Notes: a model not told the origin generated them from the sequence alone. Positions 23,622 through 37,701 are shown, counted from the stretch's first letter. The stretch is 64,000 nucleotides of DNA from Mya arenaria (GCF_026914265.1 NC_069136.1:37366362-37430361); one strand, 5' to 3'. A program made the numbers and translations.

Positions 23622-26144
23622 ATATAAATGATGCTTCGGCCAAGTTACCATGCCTTGATGCAATGTTGACAAACGATTGATAGAATATTCATCATTAGTT
23701 TATTCATTTTAACTACAGACGTACACAGTGGTTACGATACACATGTTTGTCAAATCAATTGTCAAATCAAGGAATTCTTAAAAGTAATATGATTATTCCA
23801 AACATCAGACAGAGAAAAAAATAGCGAATGATTGTAGGATTTAAAAAAAATCAATTTCAAAACCAAAGGTACATATATGCAAATAGAAATGGTTAATACA
23901 TTAACAACAATAATAATCAGATAGACACGATCATAAATCATAATGGTCAATCTAGTATGCAAGTAAAAAGATCATTTATCTATTAATTATTGTCACATGT
24001 TCTACAAACAAATGTTAGAATACAACCTACATTTCCAGCCAATGCAATGCAGAGAAGCAATCATTCAGTACTGCAAGGGTTTATCATTAAGAATTTTAAC
24101 TTTCGCGGGTGTTAAAGGTCCACCCACAGCCACTCATTCGACCCTTAATCCCTACGTCAGATTTTGCGTTGACAATGCATCAGCCAATGAGGTTGTATTC
24201 TTAATCAGTAAGATGACCTGAATTAAATCTTAATGATGAAGAAGGGCTCGTTCGCTACGTTCAATCCGCCCATTCCCAATCATTAAGATTTTAGTTCATG
24301 TCATATAACTATAACAAAGACAGGTGGCGAACAATACTAGGGTTATTTTTTATACTTCATAATGGAAATAACATAGAGACGTTCATAAAGCCATAAACCG
24401 TCATAATATCCAGGTCGTTTACAGAGATTTATCAGTGAAATATAAATATTTTCTCAGTTTCAAACAATGAAAATATCAAATTGATATTTTGTACTCTTTT
24501 TAAAGTTTAAGCTCGTTTTGCTTTCTAAATCAAACAAGGCTGTAACACAATATGAAGAACGTCATTTCCGAAACGACGTCACGTAGACATACATTTTGGT
24601 GCATTTTTCTTATGAAATTTAATTTATTTAATACCAATTGATGCATATAACAAAAAATTATCAACATTGTATGTTTCAGAATAAGATTCTATATACACTG
24701 TAACATTTGTGTGTGAATATAACGCAGGTCGTGACATATAATTTTTCATGTTCCCTTGGTGAAACCTTTTATGATCTCACTCTGATTGAAGTAGACAATT
24801 TTCATCTATACATTCATTATAATCTCCTATCGCACAATAATAAAAACATAATGTATGGTCAAGATGACAGGTCAGTCCCCAATCACTCATATAAAACAAT
24901 GCAATCATCATCAGTACGTTTACTTCAATTATTGCCAACAAACCCCACGAAAAACGTGTAATACTATCACTTCTAACACGATGTAAAAATAATATTCAAG
25001 AGGAAAATCTAATATTCTTTATAAACACATGTTAAAACCACTTATGTAAGCATACAGATAAATACAAGTTCAACCGTATTTATATGCAAAAGGAGTCAAC
25101 AACAAAGAACAACAACAGCAATACTTAAACAGTTGTTAAAATATATATAACGAACAAAAAAGATACAATGGCAAACATGACGCATTAACTCGACACTATT
25201 AAAGTTTACATAAAAAATTGTTTAAAAAATTGGTGCAACTCAACAAATGTACAAAACAGATATACCGCGTTCAACAAAATTGCAAGTGATCATAACAAAC
25301 TGAAACAAAGAACCACTATGTGACAACTTAAATTATATTCAACATACATTCGAAACCAATTTAAACTTTCATAAGCATTCGATATTATCAAACATCACCA
25401 TATTATTCGTTTATATTTGGAATTACACCCAACATCAATCTAAATACCTTTAATAACTAGCAGAGGTTCAACCTTCAAACTTTATCAACAAATTTACAAA
25501 CAATATGATAATAATAATTCATTGGGAACAACAAGGACAAGCACATTGTCAAACCATCAGCAGACATTTTGAGTCTCAAGTTTAACAAAACTTAACACTT
25601 GGGACACAAAGGTCAGTCACATAGAAAGACACAATAATTTTGCTTAATATTATAGCTTTGAACATACAGTAAGATAAATCGTATTAGCGAACGAGTATGT
25701 ATACACAATGAAACGATTACGAATATGCATCCAGCCAAATGGTTTAAAATGCAGAACACTTGTCCAATTAACTGTTCTATCAATAACATGAAGAAGTTGC
25801 AAAGTTTGAGACAAAACAAGCAACTGGAAATAATGAAATCCAGTGGAGTTCATTGAATTTCAACATCCGTCTTTGAAACAGTGAGACAGTCTGGTCAACA
25901 ATTGTGAACATCTCATGTGAATGAAATATAGACTCTAAATTCTCACCAATCTGAAAAGGAAATTACAATTGGGATTGGTATACCATGGTTTGTAATAAGA
26001 TTAAATGGTATAAGAATTTTTTGTTTTTTTGAGGCAAGGATTTATAAACACATTAGTTTAATCCAAGGCATTGATCATTTACTAGAACAGTATATGGGTA
26101 TTCATGTACCTTATATACGCATGTTCTGTTCTCGAGTACTTCAT
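23622..26144. other. No gene seen; 3' flank of the ZNFX1-like gene
   Basis: AT-rich sequence with the inverted repeat at 24205. Part of the right side must be 3'UTR of the minus-strand ZNFX1-like transcript, but no single polyadenylation signal stands out. Confidence 0.45.
24205..24305. repeat. Inverted repeat of ~25-base arms
   Basis: ATGACCTGAATTAAATCTTA then ATGAT at left, and ATCATTAAGATTTTAGTTCA then TGTCAT at right, flank a ~45-base loop containing GGGCTCGTTCGCTACG. Confidence 0.55.
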
Positions 26145-29100
26145 TTAGTGAAGGTCATTAAGGTTGAAATTGGCAAGGTTGTTAGCTTCCTCAGAATACG
26201 CAGCAAAACGTGCTCCATCCATTTCAGGTGCAATGGTGTTTCCGGTCGTCAGTCGGTGCCTCTCGCCGCCTATTTCAACTCCGCATTCGGGACATGTTGA
26301 CTTCTGATTGGCACCACCGCACTCGCCAATACAGTACACGTGACCTATAATTAAAGAAAAATAACTGTTCTACGTGTTGATTATTCATTACGAAAATACG
26401 GATTAGCAGTGGTATAGTAGTCAGTTAGTGTTAACATTTACAATTCATCAAAAGCAATTTAGTATTCCCTACCGTTTGGACACTTGAACCAATGACCTTT
26501 GGACAGACCCACGGCAGACACTATGGAGACCCTTTCTTCTTCCGTTATATCCAAACCGTCGACTTTCAGCACGTCATTCAGAAGCTTGCTAGTTTCCTCC
26601 ACTTTTTCTTTCATCGTTTCGCTAAAACTACCTTTGCTGAAGAGAATGTCTTTAATCTCTGAAATGTACTTCTCCCCTTCAATCCTTTGTTTACTTGAGA
26701 GCGTATTTTCTATTGTAAGTAATTTACAATACCAACTACATCGATAACGCTCTCTTTCAAAATCTTCTGTTTCCTGTTGACTGAGAAACAATCTACGTAA
26801 TATGACCTTTTCTAGCATCTCATCAAGAAAGTCAGTCATAACTTTAACACTTTTCCTCATCTTTAATTTCTCAAAGTAGCTCAGAGTTGTAGGAAAATTC
26901 AGCTCTTTGAATTTTCGATGGAGATTGAAAATGGACACCGTCAGGTTGTATTGATCTGTTAGAGTTTGCAGCTGCTGTACACACGCTATAGTATTTCTAT
27001 TGGTTTCGAGTTCCCGAAAACGTTCGTTTAACGTCTCCATGACATGTCCTCTAGTTGTTTGGGGAAACCATTGTTTTCCATTCTTGCCTCTTCTCTCACC
27101 TTCTATTTTCAAGTTGTGGTACAGTTCTGTGGACAGAGTTTTCATTTCTTGTTTATCACCTATAACATGTAGTTTTACCAATTCTACGTTTCTAAGACAT
27201 TCATTTATGTCGTTCCCATATCTGACGCACTTCCGAATTGGAGTTTTGCATCTTGGACATTCCTTAAAATTGATGATATTAGAATCATCTGTCATCAGCA
27301 TGTATTTGTCAAGTGCCTTGTGTTCAATTATATGTCCACAGTCATTCAAGAAAACAAATCGGGAATCGGGCTCATCTTCGCTTCCGAACAAAATTTCAGT
27401 TACTTCTTGCTCGTCGCATATTCTACACTGTTTTGGACACGGCTCACCACACAAACCTATACATGGGTGTTTGCATTGAAGTAGCTCCGTAAGGTTTATT
27501 GCACGGCGGTCTGTTGCATGGTTCGCTGCAGAGATTTGTGCATTTGTAATGTTTGCATTCCCAAAGACAGGGTTCTTTGCATGGCTGACACGGAACGCCG
27601 CAAGGTTTGCTACAATAGCTATGTGGACAACGGTTTTCACACCTTCGTGAGCATGGGGAACAATCATCACAAGCTGATGCGCACTGGTGTCCACATATGA
27701 GGATCCTTTTGCAGTCTACACTGCACTGATTGTGGAATCTACCTCTCAGACATGAGCCGCATGTACCACTACATCGGTGCTCACATCTGAGCAGAGCCTG
27801 GCATGGATGTGGACATATAGCTGTTGAATAATCGCAACATTTCACTTCTTCCGAATGACCACACTCAAATGACTTTCTAACCATTACCGTACACTTTGCT
27901 TCATGAATTTCCCCACACTTGTTTGGACAGGGATGACCACACCGTAGTTTTGCCGGGCAAGGTTTGTAACCACACGAGAATTTCGCTGGGTCAAGGCTAC
28001 ATGGTACTTTTGTGTATGATTGCATACTGGTATGACCTTTTCAATTTGAACCATGCAGTCGGGGCATTTCTCATAGCATCTTGCCTTACACGGATGGTTT
28101 TGTTCACACGTTAAACTGCACATTTTCATACAGTTATAATTCTCGTGATCGGGATCAATTACATGGCACTTTTGCATACATCGATGACCGCAGTCCAGTC
28201 TAGCATGACAATCGCGATTGCAACATCCTAATGGTGCTTGTAGAAAGTATTTAGGGCTCTTCGCCAAGACGGCATGCTCCTCTGGGTGATTTTCCCTTTT
28301 TATAAGAATGCCGTCGGTAATAACACCTTTGCTGTGAACCTCAGTGTAAATATTATGCCATAACCTTGAACATTTTGAAAGTAAATCAAAATTTCCGATG
28401 ACAAAGAACCCAATTTTTGCTCGCGAAAGTGCAACACATATTCGGTTCTCCGTTTTCAAAAATCCAATCCGGTTTTCCGTACTGCTTCTCACAAGTGAAA
28501 GTATCACGATATCGTTTTCCTCGCCTTGGTAGTTATCAACTACTGTCACCCTGACACCTTCAAAGTCAGCCTTTGGCATAAGTTTTTGCAAAGCTAAAAG
28601 TTGGCCTGTATACGTCGTAAGAACTGTAAGCTGTGACGGCCTATACCCCTGGCGCAGTAAATGGTTGCACAATTTGGTTGCAAATTCTGCCTCATAGGAG
28701 TTTGAGTAAGATTTAATTTCATCTCCAAAAGCTTCAATGTGATCGTGGTTGATGAATTGCATATTCTTCGCCACACCTTTTACATTTTCGTATTGGTGCA
28801 CATCTGCATGATCACGGAGTTGTGGGTATATATGACGTACTACGTCAGCAATGTCTGGCCTCATTCTGTGCTGCAGTTCTAGGCAATCGTACTGAACTCC
28901 ATTTTTAATCATTCGTTCGAAAAGAGATACTTCAAGGTTGTATTTTACTGCCAACTTGTACACTGTAGGGTTTGGACGCAGTTGTTTGTGATCGCCAATG
29001 AGTATCAAATGTTCACATCCTTTGCTCAAGGTTGTAATGATGTGTGCTTCCAAAACTTCAGCTGCTTCTTCTACAATGACGATTTTTGGTTTGATGTCAC

Positions 29101-32100
29101 TCAGTACTGGCAGGTACCTCGCCGCACACGTAGTGGTCATACCAACAACAGAAGAACAGCGCATGATTTCCATGTCTACCAACATTGTGGCTTCTCGAAG
29201 CCTCTCTGCGGCAGCTTTGAATGCATCGCGCTTTTCATCGATGTGTTCAAGATTTTGATCGATCGCACATTGTATCCAAAAGCGATATAGCCTCCATCTG
29301 CTGTTAAAATTTAGTGTCCGTATATCGCGTATGACTGCAACTTCGTCTTGCCTCATCTTGTCATCTGACTGTATGTGGTTATGAACAGTTTTTCTCATTT
29401 CAAATTGAAATCTTCTTTCGTCTTTTATTTCTCGTCGCAACGTTTTAACTTTCTTTCGCAACATTTTTATGTCGTAAGCCAGTCCCATCACTATTTCTTC
29501 ATCTTCATCTTGAAACCACATGTGTTCTTTTTTTTCCAAATCCCATTCTAATACTTCGATTTTGTCATTCAAAGCAATACATTCTTTATGTAATGCTAGC
29601 TCCCTTTCGTTGCTTATTAGGTATGCAGCATGCCTCACTTCCAATACCCTCAAGAGTCTATTGCGTTCTTTTCTTGTCTTAAGATCATCTGTGAGAACAT
29701 CATTCAACATCAATGCCGGATTTCGTAGCATGTCTTGATTTGAAATATCAACCAGGTCAAACATCTCCTCGTCGTTTGTAGGTGCGATTCCAGTCACTTT
29801 TTGTCGACATCGGTTTTCCATATTATATATACCCAACCAACTACACATAGCTGATTCACTTCTTTTACCGAGCTCCTTTAATTGTCTGAAATGATGATCA
29901 TGTATTGCAGAGCTGAGTGAATTTTCGTTAATAATGTTTCGCAAGTAAACATCTATTGCCAATGTCAGTTCAAGTAGGGTTGATTGAAGGTGTCCAATGG
30001 CAAATCTAGCGTCCTTTTGAAGGACTTTCATTTTAAAAACTGACGAAGTTCGTGGCCATAGATGTTCTTTTCGTTTTCTCAATGTATCTCCTTTCAATAA
30101 TTCACTTGACGAGCGACCTCCCATTCTCAAAATTTTGCCATTGTGAAACCGTTTTATTCCCTCAAGAAATTGATCAAGTGCGTGATTTGTGTAACATACA
30201 ATGACCATTGGGCTATGGGTGTTTGATACATCTGTATTGGAGCCATCCCATATTGCATTATTATGCAGAAGCGTCTTCGCTATTTTGAGGCCAATATACG
30301 TTTTTCCCGTTCCCGGAGGACCTTGTATAATGGCAAATTCTCTAGTCAGCGCATTTTGTAGGGCTCTCATCTGTGACTCGTCTAATCCAAGGCGTTCGCT
30401 AGAGGGCCACTTTTGTTTGTCCAAAATTGGCACCCTGAGTTCTGGCTTTTCAATCAGGTTTCCCCGATTCGTCGATTGAGTATCAGTTTTTATTTCGTCT
30501 CCTACAATTGGTTGAAGGTCGTAAGTAGTTTCCACACTTAAGTAATGTGGCGGTTTTATTAGTTTCTCGCAAAACACAATGTGTTTCTCAAATGGAAGGT
30601 CTCCATCTCGAAATGTCTTTATTCCTGCCAGAACATGTTTGTACGATTCAAAGAATGAGGGTGTCTCAGCCATTTTGAATTGTCGATTAATTAAATCCAC
30701 AGTTTTGATGTTATCTTCAAAGCGTACAACAAACTGCCCTTGTTCGATTTTGTCGCTGTCAATAACGGTTGCTAAATACATAGTGTCAAACTCATCCTCT
30801 GACAAGCAAACAAGAGAACCAAACTTCAAACGTTTTCCTAATTTCCAGTTAATTCTTTGTAACCGATGTGTCATTGCTAGTTTCATGTTGTAACACAATC
30901 CTTGTTCTGAAACCAAGGGCGAGAGTACCTTTAAACCTTCATACATTTTCAAGTCGGAATTCGGTTTTCCTTTACCAGTTGTTGATCTCTCTTGAAGTTG
31001 CGTAATATATTGCATAATACCTTCCCGAAGTGGTCCAACATAGTCCTCCCGCAAAAGCCGAAACTGAACATCGAGGTAATGATCTAAGTCAGTATAATCT
31101 CCTTCTATTATATTTTTACGCAGAAAAGGTTGTATGAAACCCTTAATTTCGTCGTTCGTTGGCAAAACGGGTATCATTCTGAAATCGTCGGGTGGTTGAT
31201 CGGATTGTGACGTGTCCTTAAATTTGTTAGCTCTTTCGAACTGTCTCTTCCGTTCTGAATATTCTACACAATCATCCTGTACTCTTTGGGGAATTTCCAT
31301 CGATAGTTGGGGTATCTCTATTACCTGTTTAACAACTGTGAAAACACGTGAGAATTGGCGATATGATAGAAGGCTTCTGGCGGTTTGCTCCCAGATGATT
31401 GTGAAAGTGTTGATTGCGGCTCTTATAAGTTTTATGGCATGTTTCACTGAACTTGAATCATCTTGAAAGTGTGAAAGTGTATCTAGAAGGTAGTCCAGTA
31501 GAGTTGTAAAGAAATGTTCCTTCATAAGTACCTCAAACAACATTGTTAGTGTACTGGACTGACTTGTGAAAGCATGTGCAATTACTTCTAAGAACACTTC
31601 AAGATATTCTGTTTGCTCTGCAGATTTTTGAATTGCATCGACGAGATTATCTTCGGAAGAGGTTAATTTATAGCTGACCTGTGGTGGATGTTCTTTAAGA
31701 AGTCGTTTTAGCGTTTGCATACTTAAGTCTTTTGAATTCATAATCCTTGCTGTATTTGAATTGCTGGCTCTCTCCGTTTGTTTATGGTTTAATAGGTCTT
31801 TTTCTGATTGTTTACCATGCTTACCAAAGTTATGTTGTGTTTTGGGCACCTGTTTTATCCCAGGTGTAGCTCTTTTTTCAATGCTTACCTGTTTGGCAGC
31901 TTTGTCCGTCCAATGACCTTTACGATTTTGATTGTAAGAGGTCTTTGGTCTGCATCCATTGACATAACGAGAATCGGTTTTATCTGACAGTTGTAAAATA
32001 TGTCTTTCTCTATACGTGTCTGATTGTACCGTTTTCAGGCGTGTGTTGTTTTGAATTGTGTGAGCTTTTGTTGCGTGGGTAGTTTTTTTCTCTTCTGTGT

Positions 32101-32794
32101 CTGACTGTATGGGCAGCTGTTGAATCACCGATGTGACTCCTTTTACAGTGTCTATCCTTTTGGCTGCTTTGTGCTTCCATTGACTGTTGCGGTTTTTATT
32201 GTAAGAGGTCTTTGGTCTGCATCCATGGACACCAAGAAGTTCAGTTTTATCAGACGGTGGTTGGTGTTGTCTTTCCCTACACGTGTTCGAAGGCGCTGTT
32301 TCAGGGCGTATTTTTGGTGAATCCAGGTTTCGAATTGTATCCGCTTCTTTAGAAGGCTTTGTTCGAGTCTTCTTTTTCTCCCCTATATCAAGTTTTTGCG
32401 AATTCTGATCTATTTGTTCTGTTCGAAAATCGGAAGAATCCGGTCGATTTCTCGATCGATAATTATCTTTCGCGGTTGCAGAATATCTAGTTGTAGAATC
32501 TCTTTCTTTTTTGGCGCCACGAAAAGATTGTTTTTCTGGCATTCTTTTAAAATGTCTTCCGTTTCCACCTTGGCTCACAGATTTATTCGATGTTGGTACT
32601 GTATCGTTTGGTACATTTCTTTCTTTTCTTCTATCCAGGAAAAAAATGGATGATGCATTTTCTTTTCCTGTGCAATTCTTATTGTCTTTTGAAGTCTCGG
32701 CTTCGGAAGTATAATGCTTAGTTTTTGTTTTGTCATTATTTGAAGAACTTCTACTTTCAGTCGGCGTTTTATTTTCTGCAGTGTGTCTTTTCAT
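26145..32794 (-). CDS. ZNFX1: ZNFX1-like NFX1-type zinc-finger helicase, two frame shifts in this copy
   Basis: ZNFX1 proteins are SF1 (UPF1-like) RNA helicases: dsRNA sensors in mammals and small-RNA inheritance factors in nematodes (family knowledge). Coding exons are 26473-32794 and 26145-26344; the junction (AACG|GTAGGG to TATAG|GTCAC) restores the RZ finger KGHWFKCPNGHVYC. The product would be about 2,170 aa, versus roughly 1,900 for human. Residues counted from 32794: disordered basic N-terminus with an internal duplication; Walker A GPPGTGKT (825-832); EEAA box (1242); GDHKQLRP (1267); QHRMRP (1308); NYQGEEND (~1420); ALSRAK (~1454); Cys-rich NFX1 fingers (~1530-1785); C-terminal RZ finger. 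I prefer the ATG at 32794: the longer reading to 32857 runs through a pyrimidine-rich acceptor (TTTAACAG ending at 32809), so a 5'UTR exon lies further upstream. The reading frame changes near 28,010 and back near 27,500. The gene has no overlapping or operon-like neighbour. Confidence 0.88.
27490..28020 (-). other. Frame-shifted segment inside the ZNFX1-like finger region
   Basis: The helicase frame stays open to 27884 but loses its Cys pattern after CNHTQ near 28,010. The Cys-rich NFX1 repeats continue in a second frame (KVPCSLDP...CNRPPCNKPY), then switch to a third near 27,500 (LLQCKHPCIGLCGEPC). The first change equals one base missing at a run of four A (minus strand). The second equals one base extra at a GG. 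They compensate, so the last ~1 kb is back in the helicase frame. Neither junction looks like an intron. Assembly error in homopolymers, an allele-specific lesion or incipient decay are all possible. Helicase motifs and both outer parts look intact, which favours error or recent change. Confidence 0.75.
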
Positions 32795-32808
32795 TGTGCG
32801 CGGTTTGT

Positions 32809-32860
32809 CTGTTAAAGAACAATAATTTAAAAAAAAATGATTACTCTTTTGTTCCATTGG
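32809..32860 (-). promoter_or_regulatory. Splice acceptor upstream of the ZNFX1-like start codon
   Basis: On the minus strand a T-rich tract followed by TTTAACAG ends at 32809. It sits 14 bases before the ATG at 32794. This is a good 3' splice site and implies a non-coding first exon to the right that I could not locate. An open reading to 32857 crosses it but encodes only low-complexity residues. Confidence 0.6.
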
Positions 32861-34360
32861 ACAGATTTATAGTTTCAATAACATGTATTACGAAGGATTC
32901 TCTTAAGCTCTTTATTTGTCATAAATATTAGCAATCCATTCGCTTGATAAGCTAAATCAATATCACTTTATCATGCATGTCTATCTAGATTCCCTTTGAA
33001 TACATATTAATCGACCTGATACTTAAATCAATTTATTAATTTTAAAGAGTCGTTTACCACTAACAAGAATAAAATGTACAGAAGATTATTGTTTGTTTCA
33101 GTGTACGAACGAAGTATATTTCACCGAATGAGAGTCAAAAGATATTTTTAAGTGGTGTTGTTACAAGATAAATATTCATTTTTGGAGTTCACGGGGTAGA
33201 ATATGGCGATCTTACACTGAAACAATAATTTTGTTTTACTTTTTATTCCATGTCTGTAGCTGCTATTAAAAACATTTAGTTTCATTTTAAAAGAACAACG
33301 CGACAAAATGTGTGGGCACGTAATGTCAAATGACGTGTCACAGCCCTGTGCTCGCCGACGTTTGATTTAGAAGTAACAAATTGCAAAACAGAAAAAAAGA
33401 AGATATTTTTGCTGTTAGTAACAGTGAAGTATCAATTTTATTTCACTGATAAATCTTTATAAGCCATCGGAATGCATATGGTAAATTTAAGTTACTTGAT
33501 GTTTTTTAGGTTGAACAACACATGTTTTGGGCCAATTGTTCAGAACTTTGTTAAATTAACATCATTGTTATCGGCATCGATGTCAATTTTTAATCGTGAA
33601 ATAGTTGATGATGTGCTGGTATTTTCATAAAAGGTAAGTACAACTTGTTAGAAAGACTGCATATATCAAGTACCTCCATTAAACGTCCAGAGCAGTACAG
33701 ATGTTTAAAAGTTTCATAAAGAGTGATAAAAACTACTGAATTTATTGCGGTGTTTTGTTTACTTTTATGAAAAAATCTACTGAAATAGTTTTTGACCTGA
33801 GTTGACCCATATTCATAATTATTCAAGACAAATGCAAACAAATATTCTGACAAGTTTCATAAAAAATAAATTAAAACTATTGAACGTATGTAATGGATTG
33901 TTTTTCACTTAGATTGACCTAGTGACCTATGTTTTGACCGACCTGAGGTGACCCATAGCCATAGTAAACGACACTTGACCGCCCGCCCACACGGTTTTCG
34001 CCAATTTATAATCTGTGATTTTTCGTTGAATAATGAGGCTAAAATGCTTGTTAAAAAAGCGTCAAATTACGCAATTCAACATTTTTGTCATATTTTCACA
34101 CCTTTGTTTAAGCGTATTGAATTTACCTACTTTATATTCATAAACACCGAAAAGCATTTTGCAGAGACTCGTTCATAAGGATTTATGGAATTGTAACCTT
34201 AAATTTTTCAATTTTCAATAGCGTTACGCACGCCTTTCAAAAATACAGTGCATTTGATTTTTACATTGTGCCGATACTATTTACAAATATTGAGACAACT
34301 CATTCAGCTATGCATGTTTTACTTTAACACATCGGTACATCATAAAATGTTTCACCTTTT
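32861..34360. other. No gene seen; 5' flank of the ZNFX1-like gene
   Basis: It should hold the 5'UTR exon and promoter, which I cannot place. GTGACC-rich segments (TTGACCTAGTGACCTATG at ~33,915; TTTGACCTGAGTTGACCC at ~33,791) look like fragments of a dispersed repeat. Confidence 0.45.
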
Positions 34361-34955
34361 ATTTAAGGAATGAATTGCGGCTTGATGTCATTATCGGGGT
34401 ATGATCGCAATTGGGCTGGTCAAAGTGTGTGGAGTCCGAGTACTTTGACTAGCCCAATTGCGTTCATATCCCCGATAATGACATCAAGCCCGCAATTCAT
34501 TACTTATATTTACACCAATAGTTCATAATTTCATTCAAGAATTGTTAAAAAAAAAACGAATTTCATCTAAAAAAAACTTTCACTAACCCATTCCTACCCA
34601 TCAGTCTGTAAATAGAACGACCCGACTGTAACCGGAAACATTTTTTTTTAAATGACGTCACAATATCGCGGGAAAAGATCAACCACTTCCAATCACTTTT
34701 AAACGTAAAATTCAAACAGTTATGACAAATACACATTTAAAATTTAAAAAACTAACACTTTCTAAAATGTTGATTTATATTTTACGGGACCTTCTGACAC
34801 AATACAAACAATAACAAGATTAATATTTTTTATGTAAATTGTTATGCAATGAATTGCGATCCGAACATATCCGAAGATATTGCGTTCATCGATTAATGAA
34901 CGCAATTGCCGAAATGACGTTCATTTAAGGAATGGAAGTTGAGGTGTAAATATTT
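34361..34955. mobile_element. Foldback non-autonomous DNA element, copy 2
   Basis: Same order of parts as at 5578: left palindrome 34363-34505 with a shorter loop, a middle section with ACGACCCGACT-TAACCGGAAACATTTTTTT, a second hairpin (GCGTTCATCGATTAATGAACGC) near 34885, and a right end GAGGTGTAAATAT. Differences from copy 1 are scattered substitutions and small indels, so both are moderately old. Confidence 0.8.
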
Positions 34956-35576
34956 AAAGTCAACAACGATTACTTAAAGAACATTGTTAACTTTGACAAA
35001 GTTCTGAATAATCGGACCATTGTTCAAAATATGTTAACAATAAAGCTCTTTTTAGAACTGGTGGAAATATTTTCACATTGATACAAACGTTTTGTTTAAA
35101 TTCCACACGATATTATTTAATTCGATGTCTATAAAACACGAACGAGTCCATTAATTGGAAACTAGTTTATTTATCTTATGCATTCATGTCGTCAACCATA
35201 CAAATTTAATAAGTCTATATGTGCATAGTTCTTCTTTAAAGAGGCTAATGAGATTATTTTAACTTTAATTTATGATTTAAAATATTATTATTGTAATCAC
35301 ACATTTATTATATAAGCAATACGTACCAGTTTTGACATATTCTAATCTATGCTGTTTATTTCAAGCGCCATATCCAGCACGAGTGACTAAACACATCACG
35401 ACAACCCGATATCGTAATAGATAGAAGGCGCTTCTTATATAACTCCATTGAATTAATCATTTCAATTTTCTGAAAACATTATCAGGGCGTTTTAAACAAA
35501 TGAATCATAAGTTATTTTCTAAAAATGAGCCACATTAAGGGAAAACAATATGTTCACGATGAGTTGTTCAATGATA

Positions 35577-35875
35577 ATGCACCAGTCAATTGTAACCACG
35601 CTCCCCCCCCCCCCACCAAGGTCCGGGGGTATACCTGGGATAGCCGGGGAAATAGGCCGTGTTTTTACCTTCCAGGTGCCCGCACTGCCGAGTGAATGCG
35701 GTGGGTTTTTTTTCGCGCAAAACAAAAATAGCGGGGAATGGGCCTTACCAAGGGTCCCTGGGGTGCGGGGGCAATTTGCGGGGAATTTACCAGGCTTGGT
35801 TGGACCGAAAGTCAAAGTCCCCGCTATTCCCCGGACCGGGGGGGGGGGGGGCTAGGTTACAATTGACTGGTGCAT
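35577..35875. mobile_element. GC-rich MITE with TGCACCAGTC ends, copy 2
   Basis: Ends ATGCACCAGTCAATTGTAAC and GTTACAATTGACTGGTGCAT match almost perfectly as inverted repeats (20 bases). The interior follows copy 1, including long C and G runs just inside each end. The better-matched ends suggest it is younger than copy 1. Confidence 0.8.
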
Positions 35876-37701
35876 AAGACCAATATTCCCTACCGAACGT
35901 TCAGTTGTTATTCTTTTTGATTTCAAATAATATAGTTGTCGCTTTGTTCGTCTATCACTCTGACCGGAAGTTCATTCCCTCAAAGTGACTGTAGTACTAT
36001 TGGTCAGTAAACCGGATCGCTGTGTTGAGATTTAAGTTATTTACTTTCTGATATTAAGGCATTAAGAGATTTTCTGACATTGTTATTGCAGTAATTGATA
36101 GTTTTTTATGCAAGATCGTTAGAAGAGGTAACCCATTTCTTAAATCTGAAGAAAACAATGTTTTCGGTTAAACGCCACTAACTTTTATGACACAAAATTC
36201 ATTCCAGTCAGACAACTGTGCTTAACAACTCCCTAATCGCTTCAAGAAGTTGAAGTTATAGCTTCTTGAAACAAATGCTCACCATTTTAAACCGCTGCGC
36301 TAGGCTTCAGTCAAGTGGCTTTGATGCTTCAAACAAATATCTAGATTTTTTACCGCGTCCGCCTTAAAAGTATTCAATGGTAGGAACGTACGTCACGCGC
36401 ACCTGCTGAATCAGTTCCACGAGTACTAAAAAACGTCGAAAAACCAGGAAAATTTTCGTTTTTTTACACAATTTTCCGACATAAGATGACACCACATATA
36501 TCCCGGAAACAGATCCGAGTGTTATTCATATTCGGATGAACGTGTAGGTCTACAAAACACGTTTTCGAATTAGCTCAGCAATTAAATGATTATTTTAATA
36601 TATCATTTTTTTTGCTGTACAATTTATGTGCTCTCATTCAGTATTTTTATTTTCTTTGCAAAAACTCTATCACAATACCTGTCCTTAACACATATACATA
36701 AATATATTGATTATGCAAACATGTAAATAAAATAAAGATTATATTAAAGCTTTACTAATTAAGATATGGACATTAGAAACACATTCCATATTCATTTCAA
36801 ACTAGGGGAATGTTTCAGACGGCCCGGCGATAATACTGCTTATCATCAGTGAACGTCATGCACTTGTGTTTCATAATCAACGATTTATCCATATCGGAAA
36901 AGGTTCAACCTGGTTTCAGAAATCTCAATGTCATGATGAAGTTTACTGAATGGTTGAGAACCGAACTGATCTGTTTTATCAAGTAAGCATATATCAAATA
37001 TGGAATTAAAAATGCACTAAGAAAACTCTCGAAATCGCAATTGTGAAACAAATCTAGCATAATTTATTACGTGAAATTTCCATTTGTAAGACACTTCCTT
37101 TCTTCCATAATAGGAAAGGAGCCTATTCTTTATTTTCGATTCCATTCTCGGGTATTTGGCGCTCGTCCCAAATTTTGCCACCTCTACAGACAAATCCTGG
37201 GCCCGCCTTTACTGCCGCGCTAATGTATCGATATATTGATCCATCTTTCAGACTATCTTGCCAATAAAACAATGTGGCTAATATTGCTAAGCCGAGGAAA
37301 AGAACATGATGAGAAAAAAGTTCAGTAAGGAACTACAAGGAAGATTGGCATGTTCAAGAATACAAAGTTGTTTCGGTGAAGTATAATAGAAAATATATTG
37401 AATAACAAATCTACAGCATTTCAACTTGATTATTTCAGGTTAGTCGGAAGGCACGGAACGTTGGGGCCGCGGATTTGGTGGGTGTGGATTTGGTATTCCA
37501 TCGTGCCGCGATTTGTTTTTAAAAGCCGCCTCTCTAACACTCAATTTGCAGCATTATTTTAAAAGAGGTTTAAAGCGATTTCAATCTCATTAAAGGACAC
37601 CTCATTTAATCACATTAATAAAAAACGTCATCATTTATGCATTAAATTATTAAATATGTACTGTTTTAAAAAAGCTCAATACGGATAGCACATAATAAAC
37701 A

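Noticed and set aside
27000-27479. Plus-strand readings across the ZNFX1-like gene
   Set aside because: Antisense shadows of a long coding exon.
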